DNA from: Periconia sp. R9002
Taxonomy: Eukaryota > Ascomycota > Dothideomycetes > Pleosporales > Periconiaceae
Direction of reading: 5' to 3'
Assembly: GCA_023627715.1 (NCBI GenBank)
Contig: JAMAHW010000039.1
Coordinates: forward strand, 124,001-188,000
DNA: 64,000 nt
The notes under the pieces are model-generated. The model made no database searches. It worked only from the letters and a program-made list of their open reading frames with translations, and was not told the origin of the DNA. The position numbers and the translations under genes were made by a program. Shown piece by piece: positions 10,771 to 21,107 of the stretch (its first letter is position 1; each line of letters starts with the position of its first letter).

Positions 10771-11639
10771 AAATACAGGTGTGTAAGCGAGGAATGGTGG
10801 GTATTTCGAATGAATTGGATGGAAATAAAATGATCCAATGACTGTGATGTAGATATGAACAAAGCCAATCGTTGGAACTTCAGGCAATGGCTCCTCATAA
10901 AGTCCTGATTCGCTGTTTGCTGATTGTTCTTCTAAGCTACCGTGATGCTACAAACCCTATCCGTCTATGGGGGAGTATTTTGGTGAAAAGGGCATCGGAC
11001 TGTCAGCCGAACTCTCCACCATCTTATCCCGACGCACGTTGTTGGCATGGGATCGCAGGGATCGATCATCCACTCCCTGCCACGACAGCTGCAGGCGTAC
11101 AGTTCATATCCATAGAGGCACATCACGAATTCTACTATGCAGGTTACTCTAGAAGTTTCTAAAGGATCTTTTAAGTAGGCGGCAGCTTACCGTTGTAAGG
11201 TAGGAGATGTGCCTCCTTGAATACTTTTTAATAGAAGTCGGTCTACCTAGGTTTTAGAGGTGGCGTAGGAGCTTACCAGACTACAGAAGAGCCACAGCCA
11301 GCGCGCGACAAGACCTGGTTGAGGCCTTTCAACAATACGGCACTGCCGTATTATAAGGCAATTCCGCGTAGTGCCAGCAGGCATGTTCGTTTTCAGGTTG
11401 ATTCTGAACTTAAGACTCTTTCTACCAATTAAGGGAAGTGTGCACTTAGCCGAGGACGGGGGTATTATTACTACCATGGCCATATGGTCATCAATAGCAG
11501 TTCAAAGTAATCAGAAGGAAGCTCGTCTTGAACACGAAGGGAAAATGACTCGTGAATAAGGCAGATTCTTTCATGAGTGGTGCCATTACGCGGCAACCAG
11601 GCAGTCCCACGTCTAAGAAAGTTACATCACTACAACCAG

Positions 11640-11885
11640 AAGTTCATTAGGCAACTGCTACACATATGTTGGACATACAAGTGGGCGGCATTAGTATAAG
11701 ATTATGATCTACATGATTAGGACCCAAGGAAACAGTCTAGGGCTGTTTTACACTACTACCACCAGAAATTAATTAAGCAAGCACATGTGCAACTACTACA
11801 TATATGTAAGACATAAAAACGGGCGGCATCGGTATACAATCACGAGCTACATGATTGGAATCTAAAGAAAGAGTCTAGGGCTGAA
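11640..11885. repeat. Tandem duplication of a block of about 125 bp
   Basis: The first copy runs from CAACTGCTACACATATG through GGGCGGCATTAGTATA and CTACATGATTAGGA to AACAGTCTAGGGCTG. The second, from about 11789, runs CAACTACTACATATATG, GGGCGGCATCGGTATA, CTACATGATTGGAA to AGAGTCTAGGGCTG. Many differences are transitions. Confidence 0.75.
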
Positions 11886-13156
11886 GTAAGGATGGTTCGG
11901 TTCCTTGACACCATGGACGGGTTACTGGTAGCGTTCACACATAGCAAGGGGCTGGAACTGGGGGAGAAGAGACTAATCAGGGGTCTTCTCGAGCAGCCGT
12001 GGCGGTGCCTCTGGAGATATTGGTTAGTATCACCCGAGTTTCTAAGCAGGCGAGGGAAGAGCGGAGCGAAAGCGGCAGTGTGTTTGTGCTACATATTCAT
12101 AGCAGTGAAATGCATTCAAGCAATTCCGTAAAAGACTATTCCTGAGGTTCAATTGTTTCCACGAGGTTTGAGGTTTAACCATGTCCGCGAGGTTTCGTTG
12201 GCGGGCGCGTGGGAACGTTCAGTGGCTTGCCGCTACTACTATCGAGAGTGTCTTAATCTAGTTGCAATAAGGCCACCAGGCAGAAGGCGGCTGTAAAACG
12301 AAGATTTCTGATGTGAAATGAGGTCACAGAAGACCAATCTAAGAAATAAATACGAATAGATAGCCGCTGGGTCTCTAGGGCTATACGGCACAGTCGAGAT
12401 ACCCAGGGTCGCGATACGCTGTGGTGATCATTCAATTTCATTACACGGCACAGTCGCGTTCGACGCCGCATAAGGCAAGTAGGGTGCAGAACCTAACAAC
12501 CCATAGGTAAATAGGATTCTAGGTCCAGACGGGCATACAATAATAGTAATTGTCTTATCAAATGGTCTTCAAGGAACAAAGAGCGCTGAGACTAAAGACA
12601 CTCTCCCAGATTTCAAGCATCAACGAAGTCATCATAGACATAAAAAGAACAAAGACATGGTGGATGGAACCCACAAAGAATGCTGCTCATGTGAAAGAAA
12701 TTTTGACCAAATGCACTATAAAGCGCAGCTGAAGACTCCCCTGATTGAAAATAATCATTTCATTTTCTAAATCCAGCGCCTAAATGTGTTACACGAGGGC
12801 ATACTAACACAACTCAGTAAAACAGTAAGCCCCACACCGTGGCCCTCGCCACCCCCGTCTAGACCGTTGAATCCTAGTTTTCGGCCGTTAAAACAGGTCC
12901 TGGAGATAAACACCCTATCGTATCACATGCACTACTACTGACGTGTCTAATACTATATATATCAAGTTTTTGATCGGAAGGAACGAATACTCACTGAATC
13001 GATCACCCTACCTACCATCACAACCTTCTGGAAGGAACCTCGTTACGACACACAGAGGAGTTTGTAGGAAACCAACATCCCTACCCCTCGAACGATTTAC
13101 AATCATATCATTGTCATTTCATCACCCAGCGGTTCTTCTGTCACTGCCAGTTCAAG

Positions 13157-13597
13157 ATGGCGGATCTTCAAGACACTTTCGACAAAGTCCTACATAGCGC
13201 TGAATCGTTGAAAGCCACTCTCGATCACGCTAAATGGGATTACGCAGCGAATGGGAAGTTTCACGAGTTGAAAGATCTAGCGAAGAAGACACAGTCAACT
13301 CGTAGGAAATACCAGATCTTTTCACCAGCGAGAGATAAATATCGCAGGCAGTATTTCCTTAGGAAACGAGCATTCGACGACGCGCATCTGAAATGGAAAG
13401 TAGAGTCTGACGGACGTGCCGCGGACTTGGCGGAAATCCATGCTCGTAAGCCTTGTGGTAACTGCAATGTCATGAAGTTTGAGGCCAGCATACTCGCATT
13501 ATCGCAATCTATCTTACCGCTTCCGGGGGACAATGACCTTGACGACGCATCCCAGGCTCCTCTCGTCAGCTCGGCATCAAGTCAGCAAGCGGAATAA
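13157..13597 (+). CDS. Small helical hypothetical protein (146 aa)
   Basis: An uninterrupted frame from ATG (after CAGTTCAAG) to TAA. The protein is Lys/Arg/Asp-rich and predicted helical (SLKATLDHAKWDYAANGKFH, RDKYRRQYFLRKRAFDDAH), followed by a Cys pair (ARKPCGNCNVMKF) and a Ser/Pro-rich acidic tail. There is no signal peptide. It is the first of three consecutive plus-strand small proteins (13157, 14678 and 16841) of similar style. Function unknown. Confidence 0.6.
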   Translation: MADLQDTFDKVLHSAESLKATLDHAKWDYAANGKFHELKDLAKKTQSTRRKYQIFSPARDKYRRQYFLRKRAFDDAHLKWKVESDGRAADLAEIHARKPCGNCNVMKFEASILALSQSILPLPGDNDLDDASQAPLVSSASSQQAE

Positions 13598-14677
13598 GGA
13601 GGGAAATTTGCCGACTCCTCAAGCAAGGTTGACCCTGGGACACGGACGCAAAGTACGGTGGGACATTGTGACATGGTGTGTTTTCGTTCTATCTACTTTT
13701 GTTCTTGAGCAGCGAGTTCTAAATTGTGTATCGTGGGTGCCATCAGCCCAGGTTTTGTTTTCATTCATTGTTCTTCGTCTCGGGTTTTCCTTTTTCATTT
13801 CACGGTTTTGTTATATTAGTGGATTATGTGAATAATGTTCGCGCGTATATTTTACATCGTTGTAGGATCGTCATATAGAAAGCTAGCCTGTAGCATAACA
13901 AAGCTGAGCACCAATGAAAGCTAAAATATCACTTTGTACAAACGCGCGTCTTATTTCAGTAGAAGGTTAGCTTAAGACAACCACGGTGTTTTCAGCAATA
14001 ACTCCTGTTTTCGTACGCTACACCAAGTAGTGATACGTGGCCCATTAGTACCCTATGAAATCGTGAGACAAAGGTGTGCCATCTACTTGTGTAAACGAGC
14101 TAAGCAGACTGCTGACTATGTTTGGCTCCACGTAACATCATAATAGGTCACAGGTTCACTGAGAATCCCTAGGCGAGGAAAGTGGGAGCCATGCACAGTT
14201 TTCGCGTACACAGGTCTTTGTTGCCGACGCTTTCACGCGTCCTAGTTTTCCGTTCTGCGTATCGTGTTCACTGTTAACTTCTTGTTTCTATTTTTGTGTC
14301 TCTCGCCTTTATGCAGTCATATTTTTGTTCTCGAGCAACATTGTTTGATTGGTACTCTAAGCGGCTTTAACCTTACCAAGGTAAATTGATTGTGATCACA
14401 ATTTTGGAGCTGGTGTTGCATGGTACAATTGATGGGAAAGAATGTAAGGTGCTGCATGTGATTAGCAATGCACAGTCCTACGTTGTAAAACTTTATGTGC
14501 TCTCTGTCATTTACAATCCATCTCCCTATCTCGAAATAGGCGGCGCCATAGTATTTGGTCTTTTGATGTGTCATCATATGTTCACAAGTACGACTTACAT
14601 CTGCGGGCACATAAATTGTGAGGCTTCATCGCAAATTTCCATCTTTTTCCGTCTACATTACAATTTCAACCCTACAT
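13598..14677. other. Intergenic region
   Basis: No gene is recognised. The frame at 14386-14730 overlaps the first exon of the next gene in another frame and is probably not translated. Confidence 0.45.
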
Positions 14678-15387
14678 ATGTATTCGGCATCACCGTCGCT
14701 ATATCAAGTATGTTATATTATTTCCATTGATCATCCGCAACTAATTCTGATGAACAGAAAGGACCTAATATTCTCCGAGCCGTCATCCCTGGATTGAGTC
14801 GCAAAAGTCACAATTGCAATATTTTAGTCGATAGGACTTTTGAGGAGCTGAAAATATTGGGCTCTGCAATGGAGCGGAAATATCTGCACGATAGTAGGAA
14901 GAGCAGTCTGAAGGGCAAGGAACCAGCGAGGGATTATGTGAAAGGAAAAGATGTTCAATCGGGGTCCACGACATCCAATACACCGCCAGCTCTGAAAGAA
15001 AAGAGCATCGAGAAGGCAAGGAACAACCACCTTGTCTTACTGCAGGATCTCGGGGATACGTATAAAGTCATGAAGAGTGGTTTCTTTCAAGGTGTGCAAA
15101 AGCAATACGATTTGTTCAAGCGATCAGTAGAAGTCGGAGATGTCCCTGCGGCGAAATGGTATACTATAGCTACTCAGCAAGCGATTGGAAAATTTGTGAA
15201 CAAGTACGAGTACCTTCAGGGCGAATACTTCCCCAGACGCTGGCTTGAGTTGGTAGAAGATCACAGGCAAGTAAAATGCCCATCTGGGTGTTGCCCAATA
15301 ACGATCGAGGAAAGACGGATTCACAATCTACGCGAACAAGTGGACGGATACCAGAAGGAAATTGAAAAATATGCTCGGGAACATTAG
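14678..15387 (+). CDS. Small helical hypothetical protein with KCPxxCCP motif (219 aa)
   Basis: Two exons, 14678-14707 and 14758-15387, joined across a 50-nt intron (GTATGT donor, AACTAATTCTGATGAACAG acceptor). Splicing gives MYSASPSLYQ followed by KGPNILRAVIPG and the long open frame. The protein is Lys/Glu-rich and probably helical, with KCPSGCCPITIEERRIHNL near the C-terminus. That Cys-Pro module resembles KCPGKAFCP in the partial gene at the window start. There are no membrane segments and no known domain. Confidence 0.6.
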
Positions 15388-16840
15388 TAACATTCTCCAG
15401 ATGGAATTTTGTTTTCTGAATAATATTTGATTGGATGAGAGATTTTCGATCGGTGTATTGGCTGCGGATCACTTCTTAGGAATAGGCGTTGGTGGCGTAG
15501 GCAAAGCGCAATTTGTTCTCTATAGTTACAACCTTCCATTCTCTCCTAAATCCTACTTTTTCGTCTTGTTTTTTATATAATTCAATGTATGTCTCCAGAT
15601 TGGTGAAAAAGCAAAACTCTTCTCCACTACCGGAAAAGCCGAGCCCGGGGTTTTTAATATGTTGAATGCCCGCCGAGTTTGTTGTGCTCTTCCAGGACAA
15701 TGCCCAACACTTGCAAGAATGAGTCAAAGAATGTTTTTGTGCGCTTAGTATAAGAATATGCTAATTTTGAATGATCACTGTACCATCTCTTTGCCAGCTA
15801 CTACCAACCAGATAATTATTACTACCCACGAATTGTGAAAGTCTGATGGCGTTGTTATGCATTCCACAAATAGGGAGGCAATGGCGGGGTGGTGCGGAGC
15901 AGAGGGGACTAGGTTGGGCTGCGATGCTTCGGTGCTGTGGCGCATCGCGACATCAACCTTTTAGTACAAATATTTGATTCTTTAAAATGCGCATTTCATA
16001 TGGCAAGTCAGTGGCAGAATTACTGGACCCGGGATACCGGGTGCAGATGCTTGGGCCACTCGTGTCACCCGTTTACCAGGTGGCTGGTATGTCTCATCTG
16101 TGTCTGTCGCCGATTGGGTGCAGGTAGATTTGTTCATCTTTAAGCTGTAGTTGGGCTCCATTGTATCTTAGTTCTATCCATAATACGTTGCCCTAGTGTA
16201 CCTCACACTGGCGTTTGCATTAGATCACCTGCTGAAGGCCTACGTGTGCGGAGTAACGAATAAATCACCAGTTCCTTGTTTCGTTGTCGTACGTGACGTG
16301 GAGTCCTTTCCTCAAAAATCAGTTTCCATATTTTCAATATGTCGCACGGTTTTCATTATCTTGCTTGGTTCCCTCAAAACACGTATGCTGCGGTCATTCA
16401 ATTGTTTGACCTCGTACATATTCTTGGCAAAGTTTGATTCGTGGGTCAAACTGGCGCGATAGTAAACCGTTGTTTTTGTCGAGAACTTAGAACGAATGGA
16501 GTACCTATCTTTGCTTTAGTTTTGATCCAAAATTCAGTAATGGCCGAGTAGGGTATTCACCCATGGCGCTTAAAAGTACTTAAAAAGTATAAGTAGGCGT
16601 TTCATTACCTTTCCTCGATCCTCTGCACAACCATAATCTTCCGTATACATCTCTCTTGAATTCTGTACAGATAACCCCTCCTCATCGTTATCACTGACGT
16701 ACAGTACATCAACTTACAACACTGATCTGAGAAACTTCGGCATACATATCGCTACCCAAGCTCCCTCAGTGTCTGCCATATTCTAGAACCGGTGTTTAGG
16801 TGCAAGTCTGAAAGAGTATCATTCGAGGAGTCAGACCAGA
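15388..16840. other. Intergenic region, one weak minus-strand frame
   Basis: A minus-strand frame at 15476-15727 (83 codons, ending RFAYATNAYS) could be a small gene or exon but has no support beyond being open. A TATA-like AAAAAGTATAAGTAGG lies near 16580 and could serve the 16841 gene. Confidence 0.4.
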
Positions 16841-17563
16841 ATGCAGCAAAATCTCAACATCCGCGTTACCGAAAGCTATCGACGCTCTGGAGACCCTCCG
16901 AACCAACGCGATGAAGAATCGCATCACCGCGGCGAATACACGGCACACCCAGAATGCGGATATTCGCAACACTACAGAGGACGCGAAGAGCACGCCGGCT
17001 ATTCGGAACATGGGTATTATCAGTATCCTACACCCCATGTAGCTCCTCGATATGCACATGCGGTGCCCTATTATACAGGAAACAATGGGCAGCCTGGGCA
17101 CTTAGAACAAGGAGGAAGGGGACATTATGCGGGTGGAAGAGACAATCATATTCCCACCAGAGAATCATCCATGTCAGAGAAAATCGACGCGGAACAGAGG
17201 CTCATGTTGAAGTCCTGGCACGGATACGCGGAATATAACACGTTAAGTAATAGGACCGCGGAGATCCGTACACGCTATGAACAGATCAAAAGACATTATC
17301 ATTCTCGCGATCGGGGAAGTTTCCTTCGTTGTTCTGATGTTCTGTCTGTCTATATACAGAACTTCAGGGAGACGTACAGGAACATTCGTGATTCGTACGC
17401 GCAAAGTGAGAAGGGAATGCGCGATGTCCATGGGATTGCGCAAGAGCGTGGTGATTGGGCTGTAGCGACAGCGCAACATTGGTTCGCGAAAGCTATGGAG
17501 GAGAAGAAGGATGTGGATAGGATGGAGAAAGCGGTTGAGCAGATGTGGGCTAATTTGAGATAA
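16841..17563 (+). CDS. Hypothetical protein with Tyr/His/Gly-rich N-terminus (240 aa)
   Basis: A single frame. Residues 1-105 are low-complexity and rich in Y, H, G, R and E (for example YSEHGYYQYPTPHVAPRYAH), likely disordered. Residues 110-240 are predicted helical, with RTAEIRTRYEQIKRHYHSRD and an end in EQMWANLR. There is no signal peptide or recognised domain. It is third in the row of small plus-strand genes and may be related to them in its helical C-terminal half (inference). Confidence 0.55.
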   Translation: MQQNLNIRVTESYRRSGDPPNQRDEESHHRGEYTAHPECGYSQHYRGREEHAGYSEHGYYQYPTPHVAPRYAHAVPYYTGNNGQPGHLEQGGRGHYAGGRDNHIPTRESSMSEKIDAEQRLMLKSWHGYAEYNTLSNRTAEIRTRYEQIKRHYHSRDRGSFLRCSDVLSVYIQNFRETYRNIRDSYAQSEKGMRDVHGIAQERGDWAVATAQHWFAKAMEEKKDVDRMEKAVEQMWANLR

Positions 17564-17702
17564 GATATGGCGGGTCAAGGGTTTGGGTGGGTGTTCGGAC
17601 CTCACTTTCTACCTCTATTTTTAACTAGCGCATGTGTTTGATTATTTGGGGAGTTTTTTTTCTTCTTTTTGGTAACTTTAATTTCGGAACTCTCTGTCCT
17701 GG

Positions 17703-17740
17703 GAGAAACTCTCACTATTCAGAGAAACTCTCACTATTCA
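17703..17740. repeat. Direct repeat of GAGAAACTCTCACTATTCA
   Basis: Two adjacent identical copies of the 19-mer lie just downstream of the 16841-17563 gene. Confidence 0.85.
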
Positions 17741-18383
17741 ACCTATATTCAACTCTCAATTGTTCTATTCGTGTAAAGGAATTTTTAATAGACAAATAAA
17801 TATCTAATATAGGCTCCCTTTAATACCCAGAAACAAAAATTGTATGTCAAAAATTGAGATTACAAAAATTCAGGCGGGCTCAATTGTTATATTCCTCTGA
17901 TTTACGTCACATGCATTGTATCTAGGTACATTTGCGTTTTTGCACTGATAGGCAAAAGTATTGCGGCTCATATGGATGAACATCTTGATTTGGGAAATCA
18001 ACCATCTGCTTTCTAGGTTTGAGGACTATTCAAATCAATGAGCCAGATAATAGGGTTGACATTTTCTATGATCGTAGTTTCACAACACTAGATGGGCACA
18101 CACGAGGCTTTCTTCAAAAACTGATTGCTCACAAATGGTTAGTAAGTATATGTTTCGAGCAAGCAGGTATGCCCATCCAGACCGATGATGTCACACGAAA
18201 TTCTATCCATCTCTACCGCGCGTATTCTAATTCTCCGCGATGATAACATTACATTCTTCATGGTGAAGCCAGCACCCAGCATGTGCATACTAGCGCTCGG
18301 TATCGACATCTAAATTTATCAGTTTCTTCATCAAGCACATTGTGTCGCCCGAAAAACAATGTCCATGCCAACAAAGAAACCTT

Positions 18384-18520
18384 TGTTCCATTGTCTTGAT
18401 GTTATTAATGACAATGCATTGTCTTTTACAATGAAAAAGTACCAATATTGGAATTTTGGTTCCATTGTTCCTAATGCTATCACTGGCAATGCATTGTCCT
18501 TTACAATGTCCAAACACATT
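18384..18520. repeat. Tandem repeat, period about 75 bp, two copies
   Basis: Both copies carry GTTCCATTGT, an ATGTTAT/ATGCTAT segment, GACAATGCATTGTC or GGCAATGCATTGTC, then TTTACAATG. The centre ACAATGCATTGT is itself palindromic, so each unit could fold as a short hairpin. Confidence 0.75.
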
Positions 18521-18744
18521 GATAGGTTTCCTTCTATGTCGACAAACATAGTAAAAGCAACTGAAGAGTTAATGATAAATAGGGACGCTCGCATGACCCA
18601 ATTGATATCCGAACACTTCAACCTCAATTCTTAACTTGTTATACATAACTTCAAACCCCTACATCATATCATATCGATTTTCAAATCTAGCCACCCAATC
18701 CTTACATTTTACTACCAATTATATATCTTCAACTCACAGTAAAA

Positions 18745-19581
18745 ATGCTGACCATTAGACCCAAACGCAAAACCCGAGCTCGGCGCCAACGTCGTCTTGG
18801 TCTGGCCATTCCACCTCCCCCAGGGGGCAACTGGACAACTGCCACTGCAAGACAGATCGAGGACACAATTCGCATCATCAACCGAGCTGCTCATTCCGGA
18901 TTCTGCAAGCTCAACGACAAAGATCAAAAGATCCAGGTAGATACCCATAACTACGTGCAAGTTCACCGTCGTGAAGTGGGCGGATTGAACAGAGGGGACC
19001 TTATCCGTCAAAACAAGATATGGAAAGCAGCAAAAAGGCCAATTCAAGTGAACAGCATCTCTCATGTAGATGACTTTATTCCCGAGGCAAAGAGGGCCGT
19101 CGGAGGCGGCGCCGGTCATCCACTTGTCGGCAACGGCCAGATAGCGCAACGTGAAATGTACATAGCGTATATTGCTTTTTACAACGGCGATCATGGTCAT
19201 CGCTACTCGTATGCTGTAGCACGTCATCGCTTTCGACCTTCGGACCGAATTTTACTCGTGTATTGCACTGCTGAACTAGAGAAGGATATCAAGACCGTTA
19301 CAGACATACGAAAAGGTGATTTCGGTCCTGTTCGTAGTGTTTTCATGGATAGATTGGTCCAAGAATTCAACATAACGCACGTTTATTTTAGTGCTAAGCT
19401 ATGGCCGGAGATTCCGCAGCCCGGCGACCATTGCGGGAGGAATACCTTGCACTTCTTGTATCTGCTTAGAGAGAATGGGCAGAAGGGATTTGATGAGAAG
19501 GCTAATTGGGTTAAAGAGATGGGTTTGAAGGAGTTGAGGTGGGATTTGAGTGTAAGGCAGGATAGAAATTTGGCCCGTTGA
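18745..19581 (+). CDS. Basic hypothetical protein (278 aa) with a GDHCGRNTLHFLYLL motif
   Basis: An uninterrupted frame. The N-terminus is very basic (RPKRKTRARRQRRLG), suggesting nucleic-acid binding or nuclear import. The C-terminal half contains YAVARHRFRPSDRILLVYC, later ITHVYFSAKLWPEIPQPGDH and CGRNTLHFLYLL. A conserved-looking Asp-x-Cys-Gly after a Gln/Pro stretch, with an upstream His, is reminiscent of the catalytic Cys segment of Ulp1/C48-type cysteine peptidases. The similarity is short and I would not assign the function on it. No introns are needed. Confidence 0.55.
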   Translation: MLTIRPKRKTRARRQRRLGLAIPPPPGGNWTTATARQIEDTIRIINRAAHSGFCKLNDKDQKIQVDTHNYVQVHRREVGGLNRGDLIRQNKIWKAAKRPIQVNSISHVDDFIPEAKRAVGGGAGHPLVGNGQIAQREMYIAYIAFYNGDHGHRYSYAVARHRFRPSDRILLVYCTAELEKDIKTVTDIRKGDFGPVRSVFMDRLVQEFNITHVYFSAKLWPEIPQPGDHCGRNTLHFLYLLRENGQKGFDEKANWVKEMGLKELRWDLSVRQDRNLAR

Positions 19582-19720
19582 GTAGCGTTAGTGATTGAAC
19601 ATGCTGTTATTCAAATCTTTAAAAGTTCAAGACCATATTAATATTGTATCGAAAAAGATATGTGAGAGTTACTAAATCTTAGATAACCCCCAACCGCACT
19701 ATGGTAGTCAATTACCAAAA

Positions 19721-20308
19721 CTAGAATCGCGCATACGGCAGCCTGCAGTCAAGTTAGCATGTTAGGAGATATTGAGACCACAGAGATACACACCATTTGC
19801 CCCTCAACGTAATCTTTGCCCAGTCGCCCTTCTCGTCTGTCTCTTTCTCCACCTTTGTCGAGAATGAAATTCCACTCATAATGCCATCACCAAACTTCTC
19901 ATTCAACACTGCCTTATACGCATATCCATAGTTCTGTACAATCTCGTATAAGCGGTACACGAGCGGGTCTTTTGGTGGCATCTCAAGCGCTCGGCCACGG
20001 TCAGGGAAACCAGAGAGCTGTGACTCAAGAGTCTCAGTAGGAATATCGAGGATCTTAGATAGCTTCTGGATATCTTCTGGCGAGGCCATTGCTTGCCCGT
20101 AGAAGAGAGCAGCGATAGCTACCTCGTGGCGACCAACTTCTTTTGCGATAGCTTCAAAGGTAAGGTTCTTCTTCTTTTTGGCTTCGAAGAGTTTCGAAGA
20201 TGATGGGGGTAGACGGGGGATCAAGTCCTCCTGAGTCGACATCAGCTCTGTTTGTAATGATCTATGATCTGCCCATACCTGTAGAGTAGCGATCGGGTGA
20301 TTAGACAT
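19721..20308 (-). CDS. cyn1: Cyanate hydratase (cyanase)
   Basis: Cyanase converts cyanate and bicarbonate to ammonia and CO2 (through carbamate) and detoxifies cyanate. Three exons: 20308-20279, 20230-19794 and 19742-19721. Introns are 48 nt (GTATGG...GTCGACTCAG) and 51 nt (GTGTGT...CTAACTTGACTGCAG). The product is 162 aa, the usual fungal length. The N-terminal helical domain has [20 protein letters not shown]; the C-terminal catalytic domain has [20 protein letters not shown] (catalytic Arg and Glu) and [11 protein letters not shown] (catalytic Ser). The last intron restores the family C-terminus RGKWLPYARF. The frame upstream of the chosen ATG is open and Ser/Arg-rich but lies just downstream of a TATATATAAA stretch, so I treat it as 5' leader. 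Confidence 0.96.
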
Positions 20309-20423
20309 CTTTTCTGGTGCTGTAAATGCTGCTGGTCGCAAGTAGCTTGTAACAGGACGAATTGCACGGAATGTGGAGCGAGTAGAGAGTGCGAGACAAG
20401 AGGCAGATGACACGATTGCAACG

Positions 20424-20440
20424 ATATTTATATATAAAAA
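20424..20440 (-). promoter_or_regulatory. Probable TATA element of the cyanase gene
   Basis: On the minus strand a TTTTATATATAAATA stretch lies about 120 bp upstream of the cyanase ATG at 20308. This fits a TATA box with transcription starting near 20400. Confidence 0.45.
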
Positions 20441-20739
20441 TACTACTTATGCAGCCGCGGACGTACCGGAGGGGATACAGATAGGACGGGACGTTTGAGC
20501 TGTTATTCGAGTCATTCTGCATGAAGCACCATCTCCGTACCAAACGTCTTGGGTCCATCAGTCCGAATATTGCCCTTTCAGGACTTCGGCACTTGTTGCG
20601 GGATTCCCTTTCTGTAGTACCTACCTTGTATTATGCTGATGATCAGTGCTTAGTGTTCGATAAAAAGACTTTTCTGCTTACACAACGGCAAAACTCAACT
20701 TTTGATGATCAAATGATGTAAATTGGCATCGTTGCCGTT

Positions 20740-20882
20740 TGCCTTACATGGCATGCTTCCTACGACGGCATTGATGTTTACGGCATCTTTGCGGCATGTT
20801 TGCCTATGTTTGCGGCATGTCTACCCATGTTTGCGGCATACTTGCCCATGTTTGCCTAAGTTTGCGGCATGTTTGCCCATTT
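20740..20882. repeat. Tandem repeat array, unit near TTTGCGGCATGTTTGCCCATG
   Basis: About five degenerate units of roughly 21 bp, alternating GCGGCAT and TTGCCCATG, with partial units upstream from about 20720. The array lies between the divergent cyanase gene and the DUF1348 pseudogene. Confidence 0.75.
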
Positions 20883-20950
20883 AAATGGATGAATAATCAC
20901 GTATAAGCTATCGAGTTAGCCTAGCGTGTTGAAACTGTATTAGGGAAGCA

Positions 20951-20969
20951 TCACATGATAATCATGTGA
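20951..20969. repeat. Perfect 19-bp palindrome TCACATGATAATCATGTGA
   Basis: Two 9-bp arms around a single central A, about 140 bp upstream of the DUF1348 start. It could be a binding site for a dimeric factor or chance; no direct evidence. Confidence 0.5.
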
Positions 20970-21107
20970 CAGCCCACAACGGCATGTTAGCCTATTGATG
21001 TTCATGTTACCTTTTCCCGTAATATCCTTTAAGCTTTGAAGTATTTACTCGGTGCAATTCACTGATACTGATAAATTGTAAATTCAATCCAATTCCAACA
21101 ATTCAAC

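Larger units (their letters stand above)
10428..13156. other. Long gene-poor region with tandem repeats
   Basis: About 2.7 kb without a credible gene. It contains a 21-24-bp tandem repeat at 10648-10770 and a duplicated block at 11640-11885, both listed separately. The open frames at 10872-11162 and 11892-12131 are short, have no recognisable domain and weak coding composition. A TATATAT stretch near 12953 may belong to the promoter of the 13157 gene. Confidence 0.45.
17564..18744. other. Intergenic region with direct repeats
   Basis: Holds a duplicated 19-mer at about 17703-17740 and a 75-bp tandem repeat at 18384-18520, listed separately. The frame at 18359-18634 is made largely of that repeat and is not called as a gene. 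Confidence 0.45.
20441..21107. other. Intergenic region with tandem repeats and a palindrome
   Basis: Contains the GGCAT/TTTGCC repeat array (20740-20882) and a perfect palindrome (20951-20969), both listed separately. No gene is recognised. Confidence 0.5.

Noticed and set aside
18359..18634. 91-codon plus-strand frame
   Set aside because: Composed largely of the two 75-bp repeats; no independent support.
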